DNA of 64,000 nucleotides, taken from positions 77,827,643 through 77,891,642 of the forward strand of contig OZ010574.1 in assembly GCA_963932145.1 (NCBI GenBank), given 5' to 3'. Made by a program: the position numbers and the translations under genes. This DNA comes from Acanthosepion lycidas (lineage: Eukaryota > Mollusca > Cephalopoda > Sepiida > Sepiidae). Position 1 is the first letter of the stretch, and each line of letters opens with the position of its first letter. Of the stretch, positions 10,017-20,743 are shown piece after piece. The notes under the pieces were generated by a model. The model ran no database searches. It was not told where the DNA came from and saw nothing but the letters and a program-made list of their open reading frames with translations.

Positions 10017-11244
10017 CATGACCTTGATGTTTATGCCCGGGAAAATCTCCTCATTGCAAGGGAATTGTCTCTTGAGTTACCAGATGATTCTTTCAAGTGC
10101 TATCGACTTTCGTTATTGAACTCCGTTAGCTATATCTTTTCTCCATTATTGCTCTCTTTATTCTCAGGACTGTAATATATTAAACACAAATTCCGATAAT
10201 ATAGACACGGCCCTTCTCTACATTCATCTTCGAATATTTTTGTCTTTGGCGATTTTAATGCTCATCAGGTCAAGTGGCTTAAGCATTCTAATGTCACTGA
10301 TGTTACCGGTATTTAGACTTTCAATCATTCCATTGTCTCTCAGCCAAATAGTGGATTTCCCTACTCGTTTCCCTAATAAATCTGGTCAATATTGTTCTTT
10401 ACTTGATTTGTTCCTTGCCTCCTCTCCTAGCTCTTGTAGAGCATCACAACTCTGGCCTCTTGGCAGTTCGGATCACATTGTCGTCATATCTGTTGATATT
10501 TCTTTAGTGTCGTCTATTAGAAAGGAATCTTCTAGACACAAGACATTTTTCTGTTACCAGTCACCTGAAGTATCTTCTTAGGTTAAAATCGGTATTGATG
10601 CTTTTGTACTTTCACGTACATATCAGGTGAAACCAAAATCTTCTCATTAGTTCCTCCAGCCTGTTCAGCCGTTGTAACCCACAGGAATCATTTTTTCGGG
10701 GTGCACCAGCATGATAATTTCGATCGCAACAGACGCCTATTAATGATTGCTCGAAATAACTGTAAACGTGTCCCCAATGAGATTAAGTCTTTGTTTGCTG
10801 ATAGAATGAGGAACAGTATAACCTCTAACAAATTTGGTTTTCATGACTACTCTCGGTTTTGTAATATTGTGTTAAATAAGAGTTAATCTTCTACTTTGTC
10901 TCCCTTCACCGAACTTCAGGTGCTAATATCTTCTGTCGATAAAGCATAATGTTTTGCTCACTAATTCTCTTTAAGTTCTACTCTTGACTCATCTGGAGTA
11001 CCATTGTCCAACTTTCCACTTAGAACTGAGTTTCTATTGAGTGATATGCATATAATTCCTTTCATGACTTCTACTATCATTTCTAAACAGCATCCTCACA
11101 AAGCACGTGAAAATGATGGTATCTCTGTAATAGACCTAAAGAAATGTACTCCTGAACTGTCTCCTGTTCTCTCTAAACTCTACAATAAATTCCTTGCAGC
11201 TTCTTGCTTTGCCGAAACATCTAATGCATCTGTGTTTGAATTTG
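10017..11244 (+). pseudogene. LINE family J endonuclease and linker
   Basis: Plus-strand frames match the upstream half of a Jockey/CR1-like ORF2. First comes an AP-endonuclease-like region: 'LDVYARENLLIARELSLELP', then 'FVFGDFNAHQVKW' (the GDFNAHH motif, about 10237-10270), then 'SGFPYSFP', and 'LLDLFLASSP' and 'LGSSDHIVV' (the SDH motif with the catalytic His, about 10463-10485). Next is the linker 'CKRVPNEIKSLFADRMRNSI' and finally the start of the RT region 'ISVIDLKKCTPELSPVLSKL' (about 11120-11180), ending 'YNKFLAASCF'. It is truncated there by a 120-bp tandem repeat. Several stops and shifts are present. It is a separate copy from the RT piece at 7804. Confidence 0.85.
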
Positions 11245-11481
11245 GTCTCTGAGGTTTAGCTAGCAGAAATATTATTAGTTTGGAAAGTGTAATTGACAGA
11301 GTTCAAGTTCCACAAAGGCAGATGTGTATATTTGAGAATATTTCTGTCCTGTAGAATGTGAATATTGTCTCTGATGTTTACCTAACAGAAATATCAATTT
11401 GGAAAGTGTAACTGCCAACCAGATATGCCCATGCAGGTGTGTATATTGGTGAACATTTGTTCTGTAGAATTTGAATTTCCT
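11245..11481. repeat. Two-copy ~120-bp tandem repeat
   Basis: The segment starting GTCTCTGAGGTTTAGCTAGC at 11245 is repeated at 11367 as GTCTCTGATGTTTACCTAAC. Both copies continue through CAGAAATAT, TTTGGAAAGTGTAA and GTGTGTATAT or a close form, and then CTGTAGAAT. The copies differ by small indels and substitutions. It sits at the 3' break of the LINE fragment. Confidence 0.85.
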
Positions 11482-12589
11482 GCAATAGTTGCTACATTGA
11501 TATAATTTCATGTTAAACTTTTACTTTTGATATTTTAGATCTTATTTAAAAAAATACACTAAAATTACTTAGGTTTAACTATAATTAATATTAGCTAAGT
11601 TTCATTTTTTTATTTTAAAAGTGTTATTCCCCAACATTACAAAACAAGGACACACTGTACCCGACCCTCAGATTACGCTTAGGTTGGGATGGAAGTTTTC
11701 CCACATTCTTCATACCCATCAGAGTTAGCCATCCATAGAATTTCATTTGTTTCAATCACTGGAAATTTTCGCAAGCGGCAGAACTCTCAGAAACTAAGAA
11801 ATTGAAAACAGTTTTCAAACTGTTTTTTGGAGAACCCAGATATATTTAACTCGGCGTTAGTCATCTCGGATTTCCGAAATTGATAGTCCTCTGGCGTCTG
11901 CCTTCCATGACAATTGAGTTACAACCGCGCCACACCGCGTGCTACACACCCTCAATGAGTCAAGAGAGTAGTGGGAGGAAGCAAAAGAAACAAGTTGCCA
12001 GCTAGAAATTACATTTTGAATTACCCCCCCCCCCCCATGTAACTAACAGAGCGTTAAGCGTGGTTTCGAAAATTTGCCTTCCAGTTGCGATAAAACCATG
12101 GAAAATGGAATATTTCTGCTCGATAATATTTAATTAAATAACTTAAATTTCTATGTACTCTCAGGGATTTCTCACTGTTTTCAGTCTCCTCTCTTGACAT
12201 CTTGGCAAAATGCTTTGTCACTTGAATACTTCGATGGCTGACAGAAAAGAGAACTTTGGTCAACTATTCTCCCATAGCTAAACTTCACCCTGTAGAGTGG
12301 GGCTGTAGAATACGCCGACTGCATCTCCGCAGAGTGGTAAGACCCCTTCCCCAATGAAGCCATCTGTTTGTCATGTATGGCGAACCGTAATGCCTGAGGC
12401 CGGAAACCAGGTGACTGAGTAGTCCAAGACCCGTGTATATAAGTGATGATATGACATGCAACACTCATCTTTGGTCCTTACTTGGGTTAGAAGGGCGACG
12501 GAGAGGCCCGATTCGAGCTAATCAATCGACGGGTCATGTTAAGCACTGACACTTATATAATTAAGCCGGACAATATCTCACAACTGATC
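11482..12589. other. No gene; includes a dispersed-repeat segment
   Basis: No coding region is supported. The part from about 11701 to 11851 resembles 46606-46735 over its whole length. Shared phrases include CATACcCATCAG, TTAGCCAtCC, GCGGCAGAact and TTGAAAACAG-type sequence, then TTTCAAACtgTTTTttGGAGAA, so it belongs to the SINE-like repeat at 46345. A poly-C run lies near 12005-12017. Confidence 0.5.
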
Positions 12590-12622
12590 ACATGGTGATC
12601 TAACATCGTTAGATCGCCATGT
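12590..12622. repeat. Short 15-bp hairpin
   Basis: ACATGGTGATCTAAC (12590-12604) and GTTAGATCGCCATGT (12608-12622) are inverted repeats with one mismatch (a G:T pair in RNA) around a 3-nt loop. It is not followed by a T run, and in a eukaryote a terminator reading is inappropriate. Confidence 0.85.
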
Positions 12623-13531
12623 TATTTTAAAAGTGCCAAAAGGCGGTTGTTGAGAGTCAATCGATTTGAGACGAAATAGAAACTTTGTTTACTATTTAAG
12701 GCATTAGTGTTTTTGAGTAATGAAGCATTAAATTAGCAGGGGTACAGGGTTATTTTACAACGCGAGTATACTGCGTCGATGCATATCCGACTCAAACAAG
12801 GCGAATGGATTTCACCCTCTTGGTAAATTCCCAATAGAAATTGAACTCCACAGGGTGGGGAGCACAGGACCAATGAAAAAAAAAAAAAACAAAAAAAAAC
12901 AAAACAAAAAAAAACTTAAAGGGAATCTCTCTGATTCAGAAATAGGACCCGGCAGTGTATTCCCTAGATTCATCATAATTGGATTTCAAGAGGAAACCCC
13001 TCTGTCTCCATTCTTAATAGAAAAAAATAAATTACCAGCAGGGAAATCCTTGAACACTCCAAAAAAGAGAGAAGTTGCAATCTACTTGTAAACAAGTACA
13101 ATAAGAAACATATAATTAAAAATGTAAAGCTTAACCCACACGAAAGACTTAAGACCTCAAAGGGAGTTATTAGAAAAAAAGAGAGATGGCTGCACCAGAG
13201 GAAATAAATGCAACCTTAAGAAAGCAAGGGGGTGGGGGGCACCAACTATAGAGGGGTAAGCATAAAAAGGGGTGATCAACAAATTCAAATATGCACATAT
13301 ATATTTTAACTATTAATGAACTCTCAATCCCCAAAGAAATAAAAATTAGATTTATGATCGAGAGGGTTGAACAACACATCCTTAATCCCTTGAGGTGTTG
13401 CAAGTATCAAAAATATGGGTACCACATGCGGTATGTGAAAAATTTGGTCAAAAAGACCCAGATGATATGGAGGAAGATTGTACTCACGATACTAAAAACT
13501 GTATCTGTTAAGAGAACCACTCGATATATTG

Positions 13532-13532
<1 letters not shown>

Positions 13533-13611
<79 letters not shown>
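13533..13611. repeat. (TA)n microsatellite
   Basis: About 39 TA units followed by a short GA run, within the disrupted LINE ORF1 and just upstream of the mariner. Confidence 0.97.
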
Positions 13612-13612
<1 letters not shown>

Positions 13613-13657
13613 AGAGAGAAAGAAATCATGGAGGGGAAGTATAGATGTAGGTATATA

Positions 13658-14872
13658 TCAGGTCATCCCATAAGTTCTGTCCGAATTTTAAGTTTTTGTT
13701 AAAATGAACGAAATTCAAAGAGTATTTTATAATGTCTAATGGAGCTGAACATTATTTTTATGTTAGATGCATTTAAACTGATCAAATTTTATTTCAGAGA
13801 ACAATAAAATTAAATTTTGTTTGATTAAAACCCTGCTAGCATGGAAGTACCCAAGAATTATTTGATGCACAAAATGATTTATGAGTTCAAGAAAGGAAAC
13901 TCAGCAGCCGAAGCGGCTAGAAACATTCACTCGGTTTATGGAGAGGAATGTGTGAATGAAAGAACTTGCAGAAGATAGTTTGCAAAATTCAGAGATGGAG
14001 ATTTCACCCTTGAAGATGAAGATCGAACCGGACGTCCAGTTGAGTTTGATGAAAACCTTATTGAAGCAGCCCTTAAGAAAATCCTGCTTTATCAGTTGAG
14101 GAATTGGCAGTGATTCTCAGTTCAAACCATACAACTGTTCATCGTCATCTTCAACAACTTGGAAAAGTTCCTAAACTTGGAAAATGGGTACCTCATGAAT
14201 TGTCTGAAAACAACCTCAAATCCCGAGTTGACATCTGCTCTTATCGAAATGTTAAGCGTCGTAGACAGTGGCTTGGTAAAGGGGAGTGACCCCAGCCACA
14301 GCCGAGAAGGGAACTTCATGGGCAAAAAGGTTCTTCTTTCAATCTGGTGGGATCACCAAGGAATAATCCACTTTGAATTCTTACCACCTAATGCAACAAT
14401 TAATGCTCAAATATACTGTCAGCAATTAGAGCGTTTGAACCAAGCTTTGAGGAAAAAAAGACCTGCTCTAGCGAATCGAAGAGGGGGTGATGTTTCATCA
14501 GGATAATGCGCGACCCCACACAGCAAAAATCACGTCACAAATGATCGAAGAACTTGGTTGGGAGAAAATTCCTCATCCACCTTATTCTCCCGATCTTGCT
14601 CCTTCAGACTACCATTTGTTTCGTAGCTTACAGAATCATTGGGAAGAAACAGCTTTTGTAACACAGGAAGAGGTTAAAACTGACATTTGTGAGTTCTTCG
14701 AATCAAATCCAAAAGAATTTTACAGTAATGGAATTAGTAAGCTTGTTAATAGATGAAAGGAAGTCAGATAATCAGGGAAAATACATTGTTGATTGAATCT
14801 GTAATTAAATGTAACATTTGGTCACTTGTTTTCTTTATTCAAAATTCGGACAGAACTTATGGGATGACCTGA
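13658..14872 (+). mobile_element. Mariner element with perfect 32-bp TIRs and TA duplication
   Basis: The left terminal repeat 13658-13689 begins TCAGGTCATCCCATAAGTTC. The right one 14841-14872 is its exact reverse complement over 32 bp. A TA dinucleotide flanks each end (13656-13657 and 14873-14874), the hallmark target duplication of Tc1/mariner insertion. The element is 1215 bp, close to the usual size of about 1.3 kb less an internal deletion. It lies inside a LINE ORF1 pseudogene and is therefore younger than that copy. Identical termini indicate recent insertion or strong constraint on the ends. Confidence 0.97.
13841..14756 (+). pseudogene. Mariner transposase, inactivated
   Basis: The start codon at 13841 opens 'MEVPKNYLMHKMIYEFKKGN'. 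It runs through the first HTH to 'NERTCRR', then a stop (TAG in place of the conserved Trp codon) and 'FAKFRDGDFTLEDEDRTGRP'. A shift near 14080 moves to the frame with the second HTH 'ILSSNHTTVHRHLQQLGKVP' and 'KWVPHELSENN'. The first catalytic block (VTGDEKW type) is missing: sequence passes from 'RVDIC' directly to 'NVKRRRQWLGKG'. Two further shifts follow. The last frame (14487-14756) has 'MFHQDNARPHTAK' and 'PPYSPDLAPSDYHLF', the second and third catalytic Asp with 34 residues between, which is the mariner DD34D spacing. The protein cannot be functional without the first Asp. Confidence 0.93.
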
Positions 14873-15085
14873 TATTTACCAGAAGCAAGAAAAATAGTGG
14901 ATTCATATATGAAAGGTCATACCTATGCCAATTTGTTCAGAAGGCGAATCGAATTATCAGCAACAATGACAACAAAACAGACAAATATTAAGCCCTTATC
15001 GAGCAGTTGGTGCAGTTACAACCAAAACGACTGGCTTAAAAAGAACATGCTCGACTGAAAGCTGCCAAACAGAATTACTAATCGG

Positions 15086-15921
15086 TAGAAGCCATTTCAT
15101 ATCCACATACTATGACACAAATACCACCTATACAAAACTCAAAAACTCCACCTAAAGCAAAACCCATTAAACCATTTTTCTCCGTAAAGTGCCCCCAAAA
15201 CATGACCAACCAACAAAAAACTCCTCTGTCACCCACAAAAAACAAAAACAAAAAACAAAACAAAACAAATTTGCGGTTTTAGAGAGAATGGAAGATACGC
15301 CACCAAAAAACACCAAACAAAAATTAAAACATTAAAAATCTATAAAAAAATATTTTTATAATAAAATTACTAGTAATAAATTTTAATAAAAAATTATAAA
15401 TAATACATTTTTATAGTGAAATTGTCAACAATTCATTTTATAGTTAACATTGTCAACAAATCAAAAACAAAAACAAGTTGCTATGATTAATCACATTTGT
15501 TGCAAGGAGAAATAAGTTTCCACTCCTTTTAAGTTTTATTTTGTAAGATTACCTGGTAAAAAAAAACAAAAAACAGCTAAGTAATTATAATTTAATCATG
15601 AAATAATGCCATTCTCTTGAAGTTATAATAAATAATGTTTGAATCTTCATGTTCAAATGTCGGCATTAAACAACCCAACTAAATAAACCAACTACATATT
15701 AATAATAACACTGTCCAACTTACATTTTTGCTGATTACAAAGATGAGAATGTCGTTTTCTAGGGTCGTTTTCGTGTAGATTATGATAATAACATTCATTT
15801 TTTACGAAATGGATCCAATGTTTTTTGTAAGTTGCCAACTACCATTTATTTTAAATTTTCAAGTTTGAAAATTTAAGTCTTTTATTTCTTATTTTTAGAT
15901 TATACAAAAAATTAATTAAAA
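15086..15921. other. No recognisable gene
   Basis: Adenine- and CA-rich sequence downstream of the LINE ORF1 remnant, followed by AT-rich DNA. It might include degraded ORF1/ORF2 spacer, but nothing is recognisable. Confidence 0.4.
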
Positions 15922-17260
15922 ATGCCAAGAGGAAAATTTAAAAATAGTCCAAATAGATTCTGCTACATATGTGGCTTTATAACGTTTTAAAAGAATAAAA
16001 TAAATATTCCCCCCTTGTTAAAAGACTATACATTTTATATTTTGGAATCAAACAATATAAATCATGTGAACTACATATCTGTTTCACAACATGCTTTAAT
16101 GCTTTCTCAAAATGGTCAAAAAATATTTGGTGTGCCAATGATCTGGCATGAACTCCAAGATCACACCACTGACTTAGTTTTGCTTAGTAGACATAAAAAA
16201 TAATTTTATTTTGGTTCTATTAGGCACATAGGAATATTTTTTATAATTTCTTGCCCATTAGGATTAGAAAATAGTTATGTTCAATATGTAACAATTTTTT
16301 TCGGTATAACAACAAAAGGTGCTTCATTATATATCCATAAAGCTATTCAGCCCATATACCCGACTCGGAAGAAGCTCCAGTACCTGAATCACCCATGGAA
16401 ATTATCCTGTCTGATTTAGGACGAATCACAACATTATCTTAATGATCTTGTGAGAGATTTAGACTTGACAAAACAATAGAATGAACTGATAAAAGAGGGA
16501 AATTTAGTAACGCAAGATGTTCGAATTACAATGTTTCGCACTCACATAAAGTCTTAACAAGACAAACTTCCTTTTGACAACAATTTCTGTTACTGTAATG
16601 ATATACCGGAACTTTTTGAAGAACTAAATTTACAGGATAAGCCTGCTCAGTGGAGACTTTTCATTACCACTTCTCTTTATAGCACCAAAGTTGTGATTTT
16701 GCATATTGGGAATATACTGCCATCAATTCTTTATCACATTCTGATTAAAAGAATCTTACAACAATCTTGATTTTATTTTAAACAAAATTAAATACAATTA
16801 TCAGAAGTGATCCATATAAATCTTAAGGTAGTCGCTATTCTAAATGTATTGCGGGCAGGTTATACGACATTTATGTGTTTTTTTTCGTCAATGGGACAAC
16901 CGAGCTCGAGATGAACACTACAGACTCAGAGAATGGCCATTAGGAAATGAATTACAAATGGTTCACATAACGTTATACGTCAACCCTTAGTGGTTAAGGA
17001 AAACATAGTCTTGCCACCACTTCATGTAAAATTGGGTTTAATGAAACAATTTGTGAAAGCCTTGATAATCTCTGATTTTTATATTTAAAAACAAAGTTTC
17101 CAAGGCTTAGTGATGCTAAAATTAAAGAAGGAATCTTTGTCGGATCTCAAATTCAACAGCTTATAACAGACAATGAATTTGAAAGAAACGAATTGTAATT
17201 GGAGGCCTGGAAACGTTTACTTCTCAAAGTCTGACCAATCATCAGAATGTTGAGAGAAGT
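15922..17260 (+). pseudogene. Decayed repeat-family protein with N-terminal FCYICG finger
   Basis: From the ATG at 15922 the frame reads 'MPRGKFKNSPNRFCYICGFI', one stop, then 'GVPMIWHELQDHTTDLVLLS' (to 16201). Further pieces in shifting frames are 'EEAPVPESPMEII' (about 16370), 'DLVRDLDLTKQ' (about 16445), 'VTQDVRITMFRTHIKS', 'ELNLQDKPAQWRLFITTSLY' (about 16625-16680), 'VVAILNVLRAGY', and 'VLPPLHVKLGLMKQFVKALI' (about 17010-17065). The block order (FCYxCG finger, PMxWREPxDHxxDCYFC-like, DLVRDLxL, EWRLFIDSSK-like, LPPLHIKLGLMKNFVKA) is one I associate with a multi-copy protein found in many invertebrate genomes, usually left uncharacterised. I believe it is transposon-borne but cannot name the superfamily. 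At least six stops or shifts make this copy dead. Confidence 0.6.
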
Positions 17261-17819
17261 GCTTCTTCGTTGTGATAATAACTTTTCAGCACCTCTCATA
17301 TATATTGTGTCTTAACCCTGTAGAGTAATCCGTTTAGAATGGGCAATATAAATGTCTATATATCAGAACAATGTTAGGCAAATGAATGACAAAGTGGCAA
17401 AAATTATGTGTAACATGTTTCGTCCTCTAAAAGGATTTCATGGGACTAAAGTAAGATTTTGTTGATGGAATTACATATGTGTAGGAGAGAAGTGGGATAT
17501 AAAATATAATATTTCACAGCAGACATCTTGAAGATGTTCCGCGAGTATTTGCTGATCGAGTGTCTAGGTCGCAAACACGTGTCTCTTGTTATATGCTATA
17601 CATAGCAAAAATGACGGACTCTGAATGTGAGTCCGGTTAATAAAAAGTAAAGTAAAACAACTAAATATATAAACAAACGATAAGTATGCATTGACAAAAC
17701 AAACGTATACATAGCCAACGGAATATTATTTCATGTTAGTGAACAATGAATATTTAAAGACAAAATAATTTTTTGGGGGTGTGTAGTTTGGTGTAGAAAA
17801 ACGTCCTAGAGAAAAGTGA
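17261..17819. other. No recognisable gene
   Basis: Continuation of the decayed repeat is possible but no motif could be matched. The ACTCTGAATGTGAGTCCGGT stretch near 17612 is a small imperfect inverted repeat. Confidence 0.35.
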
Positions 17820-19980
17820 AAGGTGCGTACGCGCGCGTGCGCTTTCGCAAGTGTGGAATACGTTTTCCTCGTTCGATCTACATATTACTGTCCTTGAATT
17901 AAATACGAAAAAGAGGGTAACAGAGAATATCACTGTGACACCCACCCGTGGTCGCGTTCGCAGTCGCAGTCCAGCACCAATATGTGACGTCCACTGGTCG
18001 CGACGTCAATATATGACACTGCGCCGTCGGCCCGTGGTCAAGTCCCAGTTGTGGCGCGAAGCTGTAAGGTTTCTTCCACCAGCATTTGGGGTTGACTCGT
18101 TGTCACTGCTACCAGCCTGTGTCCCGGTCGATCTGGTTGTTCCCGGTTCGTTACCAGCTTTGTCGTTCCCAGCTCACTTCCAACGTCTGGTTACCGAAGT
18201 AACTACTTTGATCTCAAGTCTAACTTACCCACGTTGTGATTTTGATCTTAGGTAGACGAAATTAATCAGGCGTCGGGCCGTAGTGCAAGCTAAATCCGGA
18301 GTAAAGGTGATACCACACAAGCGTAAGTAAAAGAAAATAATAAAACAACTCAAGAGGTTCAAATATGTTGAGAAATAATTATCTTTATCTATCTATTGAA
18401 TACAGGAGTGTGTTTCTCTCCCGGTTCGTTTCTATAGATTCGTGACACTTTTTGCGTTTCTTAAGCGAGTTATGGTATCTTAAGTCGTTCGTCAATAAAA
18501 ACTTGCTTTTGGTAGGAAGAAAAGGACGTGGAAATATTTCGGTCAGCTTTTGCGAGACAACACTCCGTCTCTGTAACTCCGACCGTGTCTGGGCCTCTGC
18601 CGAAACTCTCTTAGACGGTCGTTTATATGGACACCGGCCAACTACGCTGTGGGGCCTGTCGTGGTTAGGGTTCTTTGACAATTCTTAATTCCCAACAAGA
18701 ATTCTCTTTGTTCTTAGGCCAGGAAAATTAGTTACTTCCCATTTTTGGGGTTTCTCCCTCCTGCGTGAGGCAAGGTCGGAGGAGAGTTATCCTCCTAGAC
18801 TCTTCCTCTCTCACATTGGTATCTCATACTAATCCCCTCAATGGGTGTTAACAACTTCTCCGTGTTTCTCATACATTCACCTCCGCCTATCACCCATGCT
18901 ACCAGTTACCCAATGATCTCTGGGCAGTGTGAGCGTGGCTAGACTGGCTCTCTTATAATTCTTCTTTTTTTTTCCTTTTCCTTCGGCTAAAACATTTACA
19001 ATTCCTAAATTGCCAATTAATTCTTTATTACATCCCAAATCCACTTTAGCTCGGACCTCTACTGACTCATTAATCATTGTCGACAACCGACATTTGACTT
19101 CTCCGCTGGTCAACCTTCAACTGGGTGGCCGTGCCCACCCGACAATTAAATTCTTTATTTTTCTCATGTCTTAAAATTCTCTTATCACCAGATGCTCATT
19201 TTCGAGACGGCATGTCTGACAATAATAATGATCCCCCTCTCGACTCTCTTTTTTTCATGTCAAGATTCGTACGTAGACTAGATGGCTTCCCTCGCTGGAA
19301 TCAGGAATTAAAGTTAAATGATACCTTTGAAAGATAATCAATGGCCACTCTCCAGGGTGGTCCTTACCCAAATTTCCTCCACGGCTGGCTTTGTTTATCT
19401 TTCAGAATTCTGTTTCGTTTGACGCGTCACTTCCTTATCGTGACATTAATTAATTTGACAGAATCACAGTCTCGCTCCTTCTTACTGATTTTCTTTTGCG
19501 AAAAGTATCTTTCTTTTGTAAATAAAATAAATTCTTCTTTTTAATGTCGCCCAGTCTATCTTTCGGTATAGCTCTTTCGCGCCTTAAGTATTTCCCATTT
19601 TTAATTTCTATGGTTAACTAGTTAGCCAATTACGATAGCTAAATAGTGTCACACAATGTCTATTGCCTTAGGGAGCGTCCTCTAGCGACGGTCTTTTTTA
19701 GGAAAGTAAGGGGGTTAACTACATCACGGAACATCAGAACGTAGTTACACCAAGGGGTACTGCCGATGGTTAGGTAACAACTTTTACAAGGCCGACTTGT
19801 TAGCCCAACAACTAAGATGGAACTCACAGGGTTAAAAGGTTACGAGTACCTACTATTTACCTATAGATAAAGCAGGAATTAGGTTCAAACCTCCGTTAAG
19901 TGCATTAGTGTTGGGTGAAGATTGATCTCTGTTCATTGATTCTATTCTGTATGTTGTCAATCGTCATGACACTGCAACTG
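17820..19980. other. CpG-richer block of unknown nature
   Basis: This block is visibly richer in G+C and CpG than its surroundings. The 120 nt from 17941 contain 15 CpG dinucleotides, and GTACGCGCGCGTGCGC lies at 17827. A 134-codon plus-strand frame (17851-18255) rich in Arg, Pro and Ser crosses it but shows no domain I recognise. The rest (to about 19980) is C- and T-rich with several AATAAA-like sites near 19520 and no frame above 100 codons. Possibilities are a host promoter and first exon, or the LTR and leader of a retroelement. I cannot decide between them. Confidence 0.35.
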
Positions 19981-20525
19981 GTAAAATTTCGGTATTTAAA
20001 ACAGAAAGAGTTTTTTTTATTAATAAAACTGACAATACATATCTCAAATATTTACATTTATAATATAAAAAAAACACATTCCACTATATAAAATGATATC
20101 CAGTATTTTGTTAGTATTGTTCAACTTTTGAAAGACAAATATATTTCTGGATAAACAATAACGAAATAACTTGTAATATATGGAGACAGGGAATGTTTTT
20201 TCTCAATGGTTCCATGGCTGCAGGTTCGTTTCTAAAATTATTAGTCTTCCTCTGGTCATAGATGTTGGACAATGTTTATGTTTGGACGGGGGCCAATTCA
20301 ATAATAATAGACAAGAAAAGTTAAAGAAACATCGTGTCTTTGCGACGAAGATCACTCACAACATTTGATCATTGATTGTATATTTTATGCGACACGAAAT
20401 ACATTGCAGTCATTCAATTTTAAAACACAAAATAATGTCGTTTACGCGGTTGGCTTCCCGTTAAGAAGTAAGTTAATTTTTTTTCTGGATGATAGGTAAA
20501 CATTGAATTTAAGCTACCTTTTTCA
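19981..20525. other. No recognisable gene
   Basis: AT-rich DNA. The only frames are short and lack motifs. Confidence 0.45.
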
Positions 20526-20616
<91 letters not shown>

Positions 20617-20743
20617 CGCACATATACACACACATATATAGATACACATAAATACACACATACATATATATAGAGATATACACACATATAGAGATATACA
20701 CACATAAACACACGCACACAAACACACACGCATATATATATAT
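20526..20743. repeat. Compound (TA)n(CA)n and TA/CA/GATA microsatellite
   Basis: About 23 TA units pass into about 16 CA units and then irregular mixtures of CACATA and TATAGATA to 20743. Overlapping minus-strand frames of Tyr, Ile, Cys and Val repeats here are artefacts of the simple sequence. Confidence 0.97.

Larger units (their letters stand above)
12790..15085 (+). pseudogene. LINE family J ORF1 (gag-like), split by mariner
   Basis: The left part (12790-13532) encodes a decayed ORF1. It includes 'FIIIGFQEETPLSPFLIEK' at 12970-13030, 'REVAIYL', and then 'IPKEIKIRFMIERVEQHI' with 'LNPLRCCKYQKYGYHM' at about 13330-13430. The last resembles the PxRCxxCQxxGHH zinc-knuckle region of Jockey-type ORF1 proteins with a damaged knuckle. 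The right part resumes after the mariner at 14874: 'YLPEARKIVDSYMKGHTYAN' (about 14872-14935) and 'ALIEQLVQLQPKRLA', typical of ORF1 C-termini. A TA array (13533-13611) and a mariner (13658-14872) interrupt the gene. Stops and frameshifts are present in both halves. The assignment of both parts to one ORF1 is an inference from order and motif content. Confidence 0.7.

Noticed and set aside
12590..12622. Hairpin as a transcription terminator
   Set aside because: No T run follows and bacterial-type terminators do not apply to this eukaryotic DNA.
17851..18255. 134-codon frame in the CpG-rich block as a host exon
   Set aside because: No domain, no supported splice sites and no conserved motif; the length can be explained by higher G+C. 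Kept only as part of the unknown block.
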